A stretch of 64,000 nt of DNA from Neocallimastix lanati (nom. inval.). Its lineage: Eukaryota; Neocallimastigomycota; Neocallimastigomycetes; Neocallimastigales; Neocallimastigaceae. The notes under the pieces were generated by a model that saw only the letters and a program-made list of their open reading frames with translations, made no database searches and was not told where the DNA came from. This document shows positions 26,353-39,200 of this stretch, one piece after another. The position numbers were made by a program, and so were the translations under genes. Where the stretch lies: the NCBI GenBank assembly GCA_016946835.1, contig JACVTC010000033.1, positions 1,284,501-1,348,500 on the forward strand, in the 5' to 3' direction. Every line of letters starts with the position of its first letter. Within the stretch, counting starts at the first letter, position 1.

Positions 26353-28250
26353 AACAATAATCTTATTAAATTCCTAAATGGACACACAATTAACAAAACT
26401 CTATGTATTGGCTGCAAAATATCAAAGCTAAAAAAAGAACCTTTCAGAAAAACTTTAAATGCAAGAAGTACAAGGCCATTGGAACTAATCCACTCGGACA
26501 TTATTGGACCTCTTAAAGAATCAAGGAATAATTTCAAATATATTTTAACTTTCCTTGATGATTTCACAAGAAAAAGTTGGATATATCTACTAAAAAGAAA
26601 ATCCGAAGTTCCAGAAATTTTTGAAAATTTCATACGTATGGTGACAAATGAATCAAATTTAACAATAACAAAAATTCAAAGTGACAATGGAAAAGAATAT
26701 ACATCAAGAAAATTCATAGATATCTGCAACAAAGCAGGTATACAAAGAAATCTTATCGTTCCAAGAAACCCACAAAGCAATGGAAGAGCTGAAAGATTAA
26801 ATGGAACAATAATAAATGCTACAAAAGCATTATTAAACCAAGCAAAGTTAAGCTACCATTTCTGGGAAGACGCTGTCAAAACCGCAGTGAAAATATATAA
26901 TATGACTCCAAGAACAGCAATAAAATTTAAAATTCCTGATGAATTATACTACCATAAAGAAGTGAATATTGACAATCTTCGTGTTTTTGGATACAGAGCA
27001 TACTACTATGTAGACGCTTCCCTTAAAAACTCAAAATTTGATAATAACACATTACCCGGAATTTTCTTAGGATATGATGAACATTCTCCAGGATATGTTA
27101 TTTTCGGAACTAATGATTGCAAAACTCATATTGTTCGTGATGCCGTATTCGAAGAAGATATCCCTGATAACTTTAATTTTAATAACAAAACAAATTATAA
27201 AGAAAATTACACACCTGAAGAACTTAACAAAGAAGAAGATGAGGATGAAGACGAAGATTTAGAATATGAATCAAATGAAAATAATTCAAATGTTCATCAC
27301 CAAAGTAACAACAATCAAAACGTACTCTTAATTCAACAAAATTTCAATAATAATAATACTTCAAATTTCAACGACAGTAACTATTCAAGTGAAGATTCTC
27401 ATGAGTATTCTCAAAACAATGATAATAATAACTCATTAAATAATAACAAAATTTACAACGACAACTATGAATCAAATATTTCTACTAATAAATCAAATAA
27501 TATTCCAAGTAATAAATCAAATATTATTTCAAATAATAAATCAAATAATATTCCAAATAATAATTCAAATATAATTTCAAATAATAATTCAAACAATATC
27601 TCAAATAATAAATCAAATAATACTTCAAATATTATTTCAAATAGTAACTCAAACAATAATTCATATAAAAATTCAAATAATTCAACAAATTAAATCAAAT
27701 ATCTCGAATCACAATTTAACGAATAATTTAAATAAAATAAAATATATATTTAACAATGACTCAAATATTGTTAATAAAATGAAATCAGATATTAAGCAAT
27801 ACAATTTAAAGCATAATGGTATTATTAGTGATTATAAAAATAATAAATTTAATGATAATAAAATTGTTAATAAACAATTAAAACAAGCAACAAAAAATTT
27901 AAAAGAATTTATTAAAAATAAATATAACAATGAAGAACTTTTATCAGAAATTTACAAAAATATAAAATCAAATATATTTTCAAATAATGACAATAACTCC
28001 TCCAAAAATAATTCCAATACAAATAATAATTTAAAATCAATAAATAATTCTAATATTCCAATTAATTATCAAAATAAATCAAAGAATATATCTAATGCAA
28101 AACAGTCAAATAAAAATAATAAAAAGATAATTATTAAAGTTCAAGCCACAAATTCAAATAATTTACATATGCCTGAAAACATTAATCAAAATAGGAAAAT
28201 TAAAAATCAAGCCACAATAAATACTTCGAAATTTTCAAAAAAAGAAGAGT
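26353..28250 (+). mobile_element. Element E: Ty1/copia fragment (integrase and Asn-rich linker)
   Basis: Plus-strand remnant. Its left half was separated by the insertion of D and would lie left of the window; on the right it stops where truncated element F begins. No LTR and no reverse transcriptase are present. It is broken, with at least two breaks, and is the oldest layer of the left half of the nest. Confidence 0.8.
26353..28250 (+). pseudogene. Copia integrase remnant
   Basis: Recognisable from FLNGHTINKTLCIGCKISKL (end of the zinc finger) through the integrase core: ELIHSDIIGPLKES, FLDDFTRKSWIYLLK, IQSDNGKEYTSRKF, NPQSNGRAERLNG, then the copia-type VFGYRAYYYVD and GIFLGYDEHSPGYVIF. 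That order is diagnostic of Ty1/copia, where integrase precedes reverse transcriptase. Downstream the sequence is Asn/Ser/Lys low complexity (about 27250-28250). It is not a working gene. Confidence 0.88.
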
Positions 28251-31200
28251 ATTCCGAATCGAGCAAAAATCTTGGATAAAAATTCTATTACATCATCTGA
28301 ATCAATATTTTGGGTTGGTTCTGCTTCAACCCACTTTGTTAAGTAATCTACTAAAACTATTATATATTTATTTCCTTTTCTTGAAGTAGGAAGTGGACCT
28401 ACTATATCCAAGCCAACTTTCGTAAATGGTAAACCAGGTTGAGTAGCAATATCTTCTGTTTGGTTATTAAAAGATTGCGATCTAAAGTGTTGACACCTAT
28501 CACAAGTTCTGACAATGTATTTAACGTCAAGTATCATGTTGATCCAATAGTAGTCACGTTTAAGTCTATTGTAAGTTTTAAATACTCCTTCGTGACCAAC
28601 TTTGTGAGCTTTTAGTATTAAATCAATTTTTTCGTTTTGATTTTTTATAACTTTTCTAAGTTTTCCATGGTCTTTATAATATTCTTCGTTATTAATTATT
28701 GTAAATTTATCTTTAAATTTTGTAAGTAAGTTATACGGATTATTTTCATTTATCTCTTCAGTAACAGTTGTTAATATTGTATTTTCTTTTGTTGATAATC
28801 TAGAAAGTGCATCAGCGATGACATTTTTCTTTCCAGGTTCATATAAGACTTTAACTTTTAGCATTGATAGAAGTAATACCCATCGAGTTTGTCTAGAATT
28901 GTTAGTTTCTTTATTTTTGAAAAGTCCAACTAAAGGTTTATGATCGGTGAATAAAAGAGTTTCATATTTATTTCCAGAAATATAAGATTTAAATTTTTGA
29001 ACGCAGTAAGTCGCGGCAGTTCCTTCAAGATCAGTTATTGAATAATTCTTTTCCGCCGGTTTTAAAGAGCGACTTACGAAGTGAATTGGCTTTTCAATAC
29101 CATTCTCATCTTTCTGAAGTAAAACACCTCCAATACCATCGAAAGAGGCATCCGTTCTGATTATAAATTGTTTTTCAAAGTCAGGCATAACAAGAATAGG
29201 AGCTGATGCTAATTTTAGTTTCAACTCATTAAAGCTTTCTTCTTGTTCTTTACCCCAGACAAACTTTACACCTTTTTTAACAAGTTTAAATAATGGTTTT
29301 GCTATATTAGCGAAGTTAAGAATAAATTTACGGTAATAACCCACTGCACCAAGGAAAGATTGTAATTGTGTAACATTTTTTGGTGGTATCCATTCTAATA
29401 TGACTTGAACTTTAGCTTGAATAGGGGAAATACCGTTAATTGATAAAGTATGTCCTAACAATTCGACTTTTATTTTAAAAAAATGACATTTTTCTAAGTT
29501 AATTTTTAATCCATTTTCTTTGATAATATCAAACACTTTCTTAATATCTATAATATGTTGTTCAAAGGAGGGTGAAAATATAACTAGATCATCGATATAA
29601 ACAAACATGCATAACTCCAATAAGAGGAAAGAATATTCTATTCATTTCCCTTTGAAAAGTACCTGGGGCATTGCATAAACCAAAGGGCATAACTAAGAAT
29701 TGATAGTTACCATACATTGTAGCAAAGCTAGTTTTAGGAATATCTTCTTTGTTCATAGGGATCTGATGAAATCCCGAAAATAAATCAATCGTAGTAAAAA
29801 CTTTAACTTTTTTCCCGATAGAAAATAAAATTTCATCTATAAGCGGTAACGAATATGCATCTTTAATAGTAAGATTGTTTAGTTTTCGAAAATCTATACA
29901 TATTCTCCACTGTTTATTTTTCTTAGGCACTAAAATAACGGGAGAAGACCAAGGGGAGTGTGATGGTTCAATTAGTTTATTTTTTATAAGTTTTTCTAAT
30001 TTTTTTTAAGAGCTAATGCTTGATTTTTAGAAAGTCGATAACATCTCTGTTTAATCGGTTTAGCGTTAGGCTCGAGTTGAATACTATGAGGTAACAATTT
30101 AGTTGGTTTTAACTCATCAATTTTTGTGGCAAGAATAGTATTATATTCATCAAATAACTTTTTTACTTCATTTCTTAGCTTTTTTGGAATTCCTTTAAGT
30201 ATATTTTGCAGGAGTTGATCTTTTTCAAAAACACCATTTTCATTAATGATATCTACTTCTTTAGTTATTGTTTTAGAGTCTTCTATTTTATTTTGAGTTA
30301 TTGTTAAATTATCATTAATATTATCAATTTCATTAACAAAGCAATAAAGATAGGAATTATTATTAATATCAGAATTTGTTTTATCATATATAATTATTGA
30401 TTCAGCATCTTCATCATCACTAATAACATTTCCTTTCTCTTCTTTGCAAAGATTTTTAACACACATCCATTTGTTATTTTCTTTCATTATGCACAAATTA
30501 TTATTAATAGGATTAATAAATAAATTATTTTCTTTAAGTGTTTTATAGCTAATTAAAACATCAAATAGGTTTTGGTGATTATCTATAACTCGGAATATAT
30601 CATGAATAGCTAAATCTCCAAGTTGAACTTTTAGCAAGTAGATTTCAGTATTAACATTCTCTTTAGATAATAATTGAACAATATTATTTTTAACAAATCC
30701 AATTGGTTTTACATCTCCTAACTTGTTTAAAAATTGTCTAGTAATAATATTAATGCTTGCGCCTGTATCTAAAAATGCAATACCTTGGACTCCATTAATT
30801 AAACATTCAACTGTAGCAACATCTTCCCTACATATAGCAGATAATACAACTTCTTCAGGAGTCTCTTTAATTGTTTCTGTAGTTTTTAATTTTAAGGCCT
30901 TTACAATATCAGCACGGAGTTTAGGACTAACATCCAATAATTGAGGTAATGTAATATTAGCAAACCTAGTACTTATGTCTTTACAAATATCATATTTTGA
31001 TTGACCTTCCATAATGGTTATTTGTTTATTGGGATTGTTGGTTTTAACTTTCTTCTCTTCTAATTCTACGCTTGGAAGTTTAACTCTAGATTCTTTATTA
31101 GAACTAACCTCGAGATTCTTAGTGCTTTCTAATATTTCTTTTTCTTTTTGTTTCTTTGAATTTCGTTTAGCTTTGTTGATTGAGGGTTGCGCAATAACTG

Positions 31201-31444
31201 ACACATCAATCTCCTCAAGTCTTTCGGTTTCATTTATAGGAGTGTTAGATATTGTATTTATTTCATTGGTTTCAATTTCTATATCTTCATTATCTTCTTG
31301 TATGATATTATTAGAATTAGAAATATTATCATTTACTTTATTTTCATTTTGTTTTCTTTTATCTCTTGAATATGGTTTTTCAAAAACTTGTTTTCCTTTT
31401 CTTCTAACTGCAGTAGCTACTATTTCATCATTGGTTTGATTACT
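28251..31444 (-). pseudogene. Pol remnant of element F
   Basis: Reads as protease (AFLDTGASINIIT), reverse transcriptase (WRICIDFRKLN, VYIDDLVIFSPSF), RNase H (IRTDASFDGIGG, FTDHKPL), HHCC finger (HEGVFKTYNRLKRDYYW, CDRCQ) and the first part of the integrase core (VGLDIVGPLP). It is close to Pol of J throughout. It is broken and lacks the integrase C-terminal region. Confidence 0.88.
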
Positions 31445-31477
31445 GGGAGTTTCCCTTCTCCCGTTTAGAAGTTTAAA
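31445..31477 (-). promoter_or_regulatory. -1 frameshift signal of element F
   Basis: Heptamer U_UUA_AAC (31471-31477), 8-nt spacer (31463-31470) holding the gag stop, hairpin GGGAG/CTCCC with loop AAGGGAAA (31445-31462). Confidence 0.78.
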
Positions 31478-32460
31478 TGATTGTTTGAATTTATTGTATT
31501 ATTTTGATTTCTTAGTTTAGCAAATTCTTTAAAGGAATAAGGACATAGTTTATAAATGTGTCCTTGTTGTCCACAACGGTAACAAATAATGTGGGATTTC
31601 TCAGAATTAAATGTATTTCTGGCTTGTTTGATTTCATTATTTACCAAGTTATTTCTTATTTTACTATCTTTAATATTTTGTGTGGTATTTTCTAAATTAT
31701 TACTTTGCATAATTTCATTTTTAGAATTGAATTTAGTATTAAAATTATTAGTTGTAAATTCTCTATTTTCATTATAATTTGTATAATTTCGAGGAGTTTT
31801 CTTAATGTAAAATTGTCTTCCATTATAATTATAATTATAACTTGGAGAATTGAATTGCTTAAATGGATGAGTGTTACTTCGGTAATAGAATGGTTGAGAA
31901 TTAAATACTGTCATCATCACGGTTTCATTTCTAAGATTTCCTCCTTCTTCAGCTCTTTCAGCTAACTCTGCTTCTTCAAAAGCATCTTCAAGATCTATAC
32001 ATCGTTGTGTTATTACTTGTGATCTAGCATAAGGACGGTAGATAATCGAATCAGCATAATCTTCTATTGTTATAAATGTTTGGTACAATTTTGGTAGACT
32101 GTTATAAATTTTCCTATATCTCCAATTAAAGTTTTTTATGCTTTCTCCTCTTTGAATTTTCATTCGTTGTAGTCTTTTACATTTCTCTTGTGGAGTTACT
32201 TCTAATGAATTTTCAATTGCTTCTTTTATTTCTCTCATTGATGGAAAATGTTCATTACCTTCCTCATCTATTGTATGTAGTTCTTGTAAAGTGCCCCTCA
32301 ACTTTCCTTCTACACACTCCATTGCCCAGGTAAGAATGCTTCTTGGATTGGTGATATCAGCCAGTGCCATTATTCTTGAAAATTCATCGATCCATGAATC
32401 GACATCCCTTGCGCTTTCGTTAAGTCTGGGTAATAGCCTTTCCAATTCTAAAATTTTCAT
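31465..32460 (-). CDS. gag: Gag of element F with CCHC zinc knuckle
   Basis: 331 residues from ATG at 32458-32460. Starts MKILELERLLPRLNESARDV, nearly the same as J's Gag. It has the shared segment IKNFNWRYRKIYNSLPK, an acidic/Ala stretch DLEDAFEEAELAERAEEGG, an Asn/Tyr-rich region, and knuckle CYRCGQQGHIYKLC near 290-303. It ends two codons past the slippery site. Confidence 0.9.
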   Translation of the reverse strand: MKILELERLLPRLNESARDVDSWIDEFSRIMALADITNPRSILTWAMECVEGKLRGTLQELHTIDEEGNEHFPSMREIKEAIENSLEVTPQEKCKRLQRMKIQRGESIKNFNWRYRKIYNSLPKLYQTFITIEDYADSIIYRPYARSQVITQRCIDLEDAFEEAELAERAEEGGNLRNETVMMTVFNSQPFYYRSNTHPFKQFNSPSYNYNYNGRQFYIKKTPRNYTNYNENREFTTNNFNTKFNSKNEIMQSNNLENTTQNIKDSKIRNNLVNNEIKQARNTFNSEKSHIICYRCGQQGHIYKLCPYSFKEFAKLRNQNNTINSNNHLNF

Positions 32461-33386
32461 TTTGATAAAAAAAAATCTAATGCTTTTAATATTTAATTGA
32501 TGAATTGATGGATGAATGAGGAGATAAATGTCTTATATAAATTTATTTTTATTATTTTTATTATTATTAATTGTTTTATTTATTAAATTGATGAATTAAT
32601 ATATTCTTTTAATTGTATATTTTTATTAAGTTGATGGATGGATGAATGATTAAAAAAAATTTTATATCTTAATTAAACTAAATTTTGAAATAACTAAATT
32701 TAAAAATTAAACTATTACTGAATTGAAATTTTAATTGCTAATAAACTGAAAAAATTTTTGCTGAATATTTCGATTTATTTATTGTTGACTAGACTTTATT
32801 TTATATTAATATAATAATTCTAAAAAAGAAAACCTTATACCTTCGGTGATATAAGTTCATTATTGAGTGCTCGATCTTGTCCAAAAACCCTGACAACACT
32901 CGGATAGTTGATAAACTACGGAAAGTGCCGTGGGGAGTATAATTATTACTTTGGGACGTATTCACGCACTCACGAGATCGATTAAAAACCTTAATTAATA
33001 ATAAATTGGAATCACCCTAACTTATTATTAATTAATTTTCTTACGGTTTAAACACTGTATATGAATTATTATACTTTTTGATTTTAATATTCTCAAAAAA
33101 GTAAAAATAACAAATTTTTTTTTTTTTTTTTTTAATAATTATTAATTTTTTATAACTACTATTAATAATATTTTAGAATAATCTTTCTTTTTTTTTTTTT
33201 TTTTTTTTTATTTATTATTATTTTTTTTTTATTTATTTATTTTATTTATCTTACTATTTATTTAATTATTTATTTATTATTTATTTATTGATTAAATTAA
33301 AATTTTTTTTTTTTTTTTTTTTTTAAACCTTATTAATTATTAAAATTTTCTCAAATTATTATTTTCATATTATTTTATCTCTTCAG
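32461..33386 (-). other. 5' leader of element F
   Basis: About 0.9 kb. Mostly A+T-rich, with several T-runs at 33113-33325. It holds a G+C-richer island at about 32830-32995, including a hairpin with arms CTTATA/TATAAG (32834-32855). No gene is seen. Confidence 0.55.
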
Positions 33387-33404
33387 GTCCTGCATAGCTC
33401 GCCA
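33387..33404 (-). other. Primer binding site of element F (tRNA type)
   Basis: Plus strand GTCCTGCATAGCTCGCCA: T-stem CCTGC, acceptor strand ATAGCTC, discriminator G and CCA. It is identical to the site of J. Seven nt separate it from the LTR. Confidence 0.85.
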
Positions 33405-33411
33405 AATTTTA

Positions 33412-34207
33412 TGGTACAAGATCTGAAGATTTTATTAATAAAATAATATATTCTAATAATAAGGAAAAATTTAAAATATTATTCTCTAATTCTAAACCTA
33501 AATTAATTAATAAACTACTCTAATTTTAGTCTAAACTATCCTAATCTAAAAGAATCTAAACTAAGTTAAAATAACTTAAACTAATATCTTAATCTAAACT
33601 ATTCTAATCTAAACTATACAATTTCTCTAAATCTATTACTATTTCTATAAAATGTTTAATACAACTAATCTATTACTAAACTAATTTTATACTATACTTA
33701 TCTTAATATTATACACTAAACACAAAAAACTATTAATTAAACACTTTTAAAACATTAAATTTAGAAAAACTATTTAATAAATTTTAATTTATTTTAAACT
33801 ATTTAATTTATTATTTAACTTTTAGAAAATATTAAAAAAATAATATAATAATAAAGTCGTAAGAAAAAAAGGGAGAGAACAAAAGTATTTTGTTACTTTG
33901 TTCTTTTTTATACTAATAAAATATTTATTTGATTGGATTAAAAATAAAAATAAAAAAAAATTAATAATAAAAATTAAATAATAAAAATTTAATAATAAAA
34001 ATATAGTAATAAAAATATAATAAGCTTAAATTTTCTAAATTATTAAAATATTATATAAAAATTTTACAATATTAAATAATTAATACATGATTTTTTAATA
34101 CATCTAATTATTTTTATTTAACTTTATAATATTCTATAACTAATATTTTAATATTCAATTTTTTATTATTTATTTATAATTGTTAATGATATTTTTTACT
34201 TTAATAT
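33412..34207 (-). repeat. 5' LTR of element F, larger part
   Basis: Starts TGGTACAAGATC; continues after G at 41227-41272, ending GTACCGTAACA. About 842 bp in total. Only one LTR of F survives. Confidence 0.8.
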
Positions 34208-34937
34208 TGTTGAAATTATAACTGAATTGAAATCTCAATTTCAGTTATTTACATTTCAATAGTTAACAAATATTATTTATTTAATTATAAATAATATATA
34301 TATTTAAATAATTAATAATTAATATAAATTCTTATTTAATATTTAAGGAATTATCTTAGGCCTAATAATTCTGAGAATATTAGTAAATAAGATTTATATT
34401 AATAATTTCAATTATCTACATATGACGTCACATGTATTTATTTATATTATGTTTATATATATGTTTACATCATATATATTAACTACTATTTTTAATTATT
34501 CAAATTAATTATATAATTATAAATTAAATTTATTTAGTTATATTAAATATTTTAAACATATCGATATTGTTATTATCTTAATATTTTATTAATATTCATA
34601 TTACTATATTATTAATATCTTATAATTAAATATTATTATTATGTAACTTACAAAGTATAAAAGAAAGATGTAAAAATCTATCTTTTATGTTCTTTGTAAG
34701 GTTATTGTACTTACAATAATTATATACTAATAATTCAATAAATAAATATTTTCATAAATCCTTCAAAGAAATTATTATTTAAAATATTCTTAGATATTAA
34801 GTGTTTAAATAACTTAACTATTTATCTTATATTATTTTTATATTAATTAATTATTGTTGGGTTATTAATATATAATTCAACATATTAACCTAGTAACGTT
34901 ATTAATCATAAAACTATTTTATATCTTAATTTTAACA
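34208..34937 (+). repeat. 5' LTR of element G
   Basis: TGTTGAAATT...TTTTAACA. TATA box TATAAAAG at 34656-34663; self-primer sequence GTAAGGTTATTGT at 34696-34708, about 40 nt later. Confidence 0.92.
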
Positions 34938-34947
34938 ATAACCTTAC
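34935..34947 (+). other. Self-primer binding site of element G
   Basis: ACAATAACCTTAC, spanning the LTR end, is perfectly complementary over 13 nt to 34696-34708 near the expected RNA start. There is no tRNA-type TGG site. Confidence 0.78.
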
Positions 34948-34971
34948 CCTAGTTTTGGTTACTACTTTAAT

Positions 34972-36048
34972 ATGTCTTTTTACAATAATGTATGGGCTGA
35001 CATTGCTCCAATGTCAGAAGTTAATAAATTAAGGTCTGACGCCCAAGTTACTGTATCCGAATTGGCTTCTTCTGTTAATGATAGTTTTTTATTAAAAGAA
35101 GATTTTAATGAATATAACAAGGACTTACAAAAAAAACTTTATACACTTTACAAAGATAATAAAAATATTATTAATCAATTATCTAATTTAACAAAAATTT
35201 TAGATGAAAAGTTAAATATAAATATTGCTACAAATGATATTCCTTCTACTAGTCGAACACAAGAGGATAATGTATCTACCATTACTAGACGTGATGATGA
35301 CAATGATGTTATTATGAGGAATGCTTTTTCAAACCGTTTACAACAAGTTCCTGAACCTGGATTTTTCTCTGGAGATACTAAAGAAACTGATCTATTCTGT
35401 CAACTTTGTGAAGATACCTTTAAAACATATCCAAATTCAGAAGCTACAGAAGATATCAAAATTAACTTTATTAAATCCCGTTTAAGAGATGGCGCTCGTA
35501 ATTGGTATCTAGCTACGTACAAGGATACTAACCCAAAAACTCTTTCTGAATTGACTACTGAATTAAGAAAAGCATTTTCCAACGTTGCAAGCAAAAAATT
35601 AGCTAAGATTCAATTAATAAAATTGAAACATAACTATGGGAAAATAAATGATTATATTGAACAATTTAGAACTCTTTCGAATGGTCTTGGATTCAGTGAA
35701 GAAGCCTTAGTTTTAATTTTCTATAATGGGTTACATTCAAAATTCCAAGAAGTAATTGAAGAAATGGAAGAATTCCCTGTTGATCTTGGTACTATTTATA
35801 CTAAATGTATTTTACTTGAAAATACATTAAAAACAAAAAATCAAATAAAATCAAATAATGGTAATTCAAAACTTTCTAGAAGCAGTAATAATAAACATTC
35901 AAAACACGTTAGTACCCATATTAATCATGATAAAAATTATAATTCTAATAACAATTATAATAACAAAAGTAATTATAATAATAATTACAATAATAACAAT
36001 TATAATAGTAATAAAACTAGTAGCAATAATAATAAAACAAAAAACTAA
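34972..36048 (+). CDS. gag: Gag of element G
   Basis: 358 residues, starting MSFYNNVWADIAPMSEVNKL. The Gag domain is at about 115-275 (VPEPGFFSGDTKETDLFCQL, TLSELTTELRKAFSNVASKK, LHSKFQEVIEEMEEF). An Asn/Ser/Lys-rich tail lacks a CCHC knuckle. It is identical in sequence to the Gag of I and homologous to that of B. The stop follows the slippery heptamer directly. Confidence 0.92.
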   Translation: MSFYNNVWADIAPMSEVNKLRSDAQVTVSELASSVNDSFLLKEDFNEYNKDLQKKLYTLYKDNKNIINQLSNLTKILDEKLNINIATNDIPSTSRTQEDNVSTITRRDDDNDVIMRNAFSNRLQQVPEPGFFSGDTKETDLFCQLCEDTFKTYPNSEATEDIKINFIKSRLRDGARNWYLATYKDTNPKTLSELTTELRKAFSNVASKKLAKIQLIKLKHNYGKINDYIEQFRTLSNGLGFSEEALVLIFYNGLHSKFQEVIEEMEEFPVDLGTIYTKCILLENTLKTKNQIKSNNGNSKLSRSSNNKHSKHVSTHINHDKNYNSNNNYNNKSNYNNNYNNNNYNSNKTSSNNNKTKN

Positions 36049-36071
36049 ACAATGGACTTCAACAGAAGTCC
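36039..36071 (+). promoter_or_regulatory. -1 frameshift signal of element G
   Basis: A_AAA_AAC (36039-36045), 8-nt spacer beginning with the gag UAA (36046-36053), perfect 7-bp hairpin GGACTTC/GAAGTCC with loop AACA (36054-36071). The frame entered is the one used by pol, and it is open from here to the first pol ATG. Confidence 0.82.
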
Positions 36072-36242
36072 AATATAATAAAAAACACAAGAATTCTTCA
36101 TTATAATTTTCCTACATTTAATAATGTAGTAAATAAAAAATTACCTTCAACTTTCCTTTTATTTGATACATATATTCCAACATCATTTTCAAATAATATA
36201 AAAAATATTAAAAATGATAATAATAAATTAAAAACTGAATCT

Positions 36243-39200
36243 ATGTTAGATTCAGGCTCCTTCTGTAATTTTATTACAGAAGATTTAGTAAAAACTTTAA
36301 ACTTGAAAAAATATAATTTAAAATCAAAAATTTTAGTCAAAGGAATTTCTGGTGATACAACCCAGATAAAGAATTATGTTTGGCTAAAATTTCAAATTAA
36401 AATTAATGAAAATAAAAAAGTTTATTTTAAAAATTTTAAAGAAAAATTTTTAATTTCGAATTGTATTCCAACAAAATTACTTTTTGGAAATCAATTTATG
36501 AGGAAGTTTCATATTCATTACGATTATAATAAAAACTTCCTATATTCTTATTTAGATTCTCACTTTTATAACAAAATTAATAAAAATGCTAATAAAAATC
36601 CACAATATTATTCTCGGTTTAATTTAGTGATAAAAAGATTTTTAAAAAATTATTTTTTAAAACATAAATTCATAAAAAAATTTAATTATACAAAAAATTC
36701 AAAAAATTTCAAAAATTTTAATCAAAATAAATTAAATTTTAAACTTAATAAATATAAAAAATTTCTTCATAAAAAATTTAATTTTTTAATCAATAAAACA
36801 TTTTTTAAATTAAAAAACAATCACCAAAATAAAAAATATAAAATTAATAATAAATTTAACTATAATTATTTAATTTATTCATTTTTAACAAATAAAGAAA
36901 ATTATGAAGAAGATATTGAAGATATAAAAATCGAAAATATTCCGCTTCAATATCGAGATTTGGCTGTTGTATTTAGTAAGAAAGAAGCAGATAAACTACC
37001 GCCACATCGTTTAACTGACTGTAAAATAGTTTTAGAAAAGGATGCTTCTCTTCATTATGGACCTATCTACCCATTATCTGAAGAAGAAAATAAAGTTTTA
37101 AAAGAATATATAGAAGAAAATTTAAAGAAGGGATTTATTAGACCTTCTGAATCTCCAGCTGGTTATCCTGTCTTATTTCAAAAAAAGAAAGATGGTTCTT
37201 TAAGATTGTGTGTGGATTACAAAAAGTTAAACGCTGTTACCATTAGAAATTCATATCCTCTTCCACTTATTAATGATATCATTGAAAAGGTTAAAAGTGC
37301 AAAATATTTCACAAAATTAGATCTAAGATCTGCCTATAACCTAATTCGTATAAAAGAGGGGGATGAATATAAAACAGCTTTTCGAACTAAATATGGTCAT
37401 TACGAATATCTCGTAATGCCTTTTGGGTTGAAAAATGCCCCAGCCACTTTCCAATCATTTATTAATTCTGTACTCAGACCTTATTTGGAAAAAAGTGTTA
37501 TTTTATATTTGGATGATATTTTAATTTATTCTGAGGATTTGGAAGAACATCACAAACAAGTAAGAAGTGTATTACAAACTTTAATTAATAATAATTTATA
37601 CGCAAAATTAGAAAAATGTGAATTCGATAAAGAAAAAGTTGAATTCCTAGGTTACATTTTATCTGGTGATGGTGTATCTACTGACCCAAAGAAAATTAAA
37701 TCTATAGAAGAGTGGCCAACTCCGAAAAATATTAAAGAAGTACAACGATTTTTAGGCTTATGTAATTACTATAGGAGATTTGTAAAAAATTTTGCAAAAA
37801 TAGCTAAGCCTCTCCATAATTTAACAAGAAAAAATACAAAATTTATTTGGGATACAAATTGTGAAAATTCATTTAAATTATTAAAAAGTAAATTAACTAC
37901 TTCTCCAGTACTGCATCACCCAGATGTAACTAAACCATTCATAGTAGAATGTGATGCAAGTAACTATGCTATAGGTGCTGTTTTATCTCAGAAAGATGAA
38001 AATAATAAATTACATCCTGTTGCTTACTTTTCAAGAAGTTTACAAGGCTCCGAAATAAATTATACCATTACAGAAAAAGAGTTATTAGCTATTAGAGATT
38101 CTTTCTTAACTTGGCGACATCTTTTACTTGGTGCAAAACATAAAATTACTGTCTATACTGACCATAGAAATTTAATCTATACTTTAGGAGGAAAAGTTGG
38201 TAATCAAAGACAGCATAGATGGCACTTATTCTTTCAGGAATATGATTTCCAACTTATATATAGACAAGGAACTAAAAATGGGAAACCAGATAGTCTTTCA
38301 AGAAGACCTGACTATATGAAGAATAACGAAGATATTAAACCAGAAAATATATTAGATATTAAAAATGTAAAAGATGTTCCCTGTTTTATAGGAATTATGA
38401 GTAATTTACTAGAAAAAATTATTGATGCTATTAAAGAAGATGCTACTGCTGAAGATATTAAATTATACTTTAGTGAAAACAATATTAAAAATAATTATGC
38501 TTATAAACCATTTAGGAAAATGGAAAGATTTAAAATAAAAGATAATATTATATTATATAACAATTTAATTTATATTCCTGAATCACTTAGATTAGAAATT
38601 TTAGAAAAATATCATGAAAAACCCACTTCTGGACATCTTGGTATAAGAAGAACTCTAGAACTAATTACAAGAAACTTTTGGTGGCCAAAAATACATGAAG
38701 ATGTTACAAGTTATGTTAATTCTTGTGAATGTTGTGCAAGAAACAAGGTTAATAGACATAGAAAATATGGTCTTTTACAACCTTTAGATACTCCTGATAG
38801 ACCTTGGAAGTCTATCGAAATTGATTTTCTATGTGGTCTTCCTTATTCTAAAGGATACACCGTTATTATGGTAGTTGTTGATCGTTTCTCTAAGATGATT
38901 CATTTAATTCCGTTTAAACAAATACCTGATGCCAAACAAACTGCCAAAGCTTTCATTACAAATATATTTAAACTACACGGATTGCCTTGTGATATGTATA
39001 CAGATAGAGGATCTCAATTTACAAGTGCTCTTTGGAAAGAAGTAATGGAATATTTAAACATTAAATCAAAAATCGCTACAACTGACCATCATGAAACAGT
39101 TGGTCAAGTTGAAAGGTGTAATTCTTTTATTGAACAATATTTAAGAGCTTACTCAAGATCATATTATCATGATGATTGGATTGAATGGATTCACCTTGCT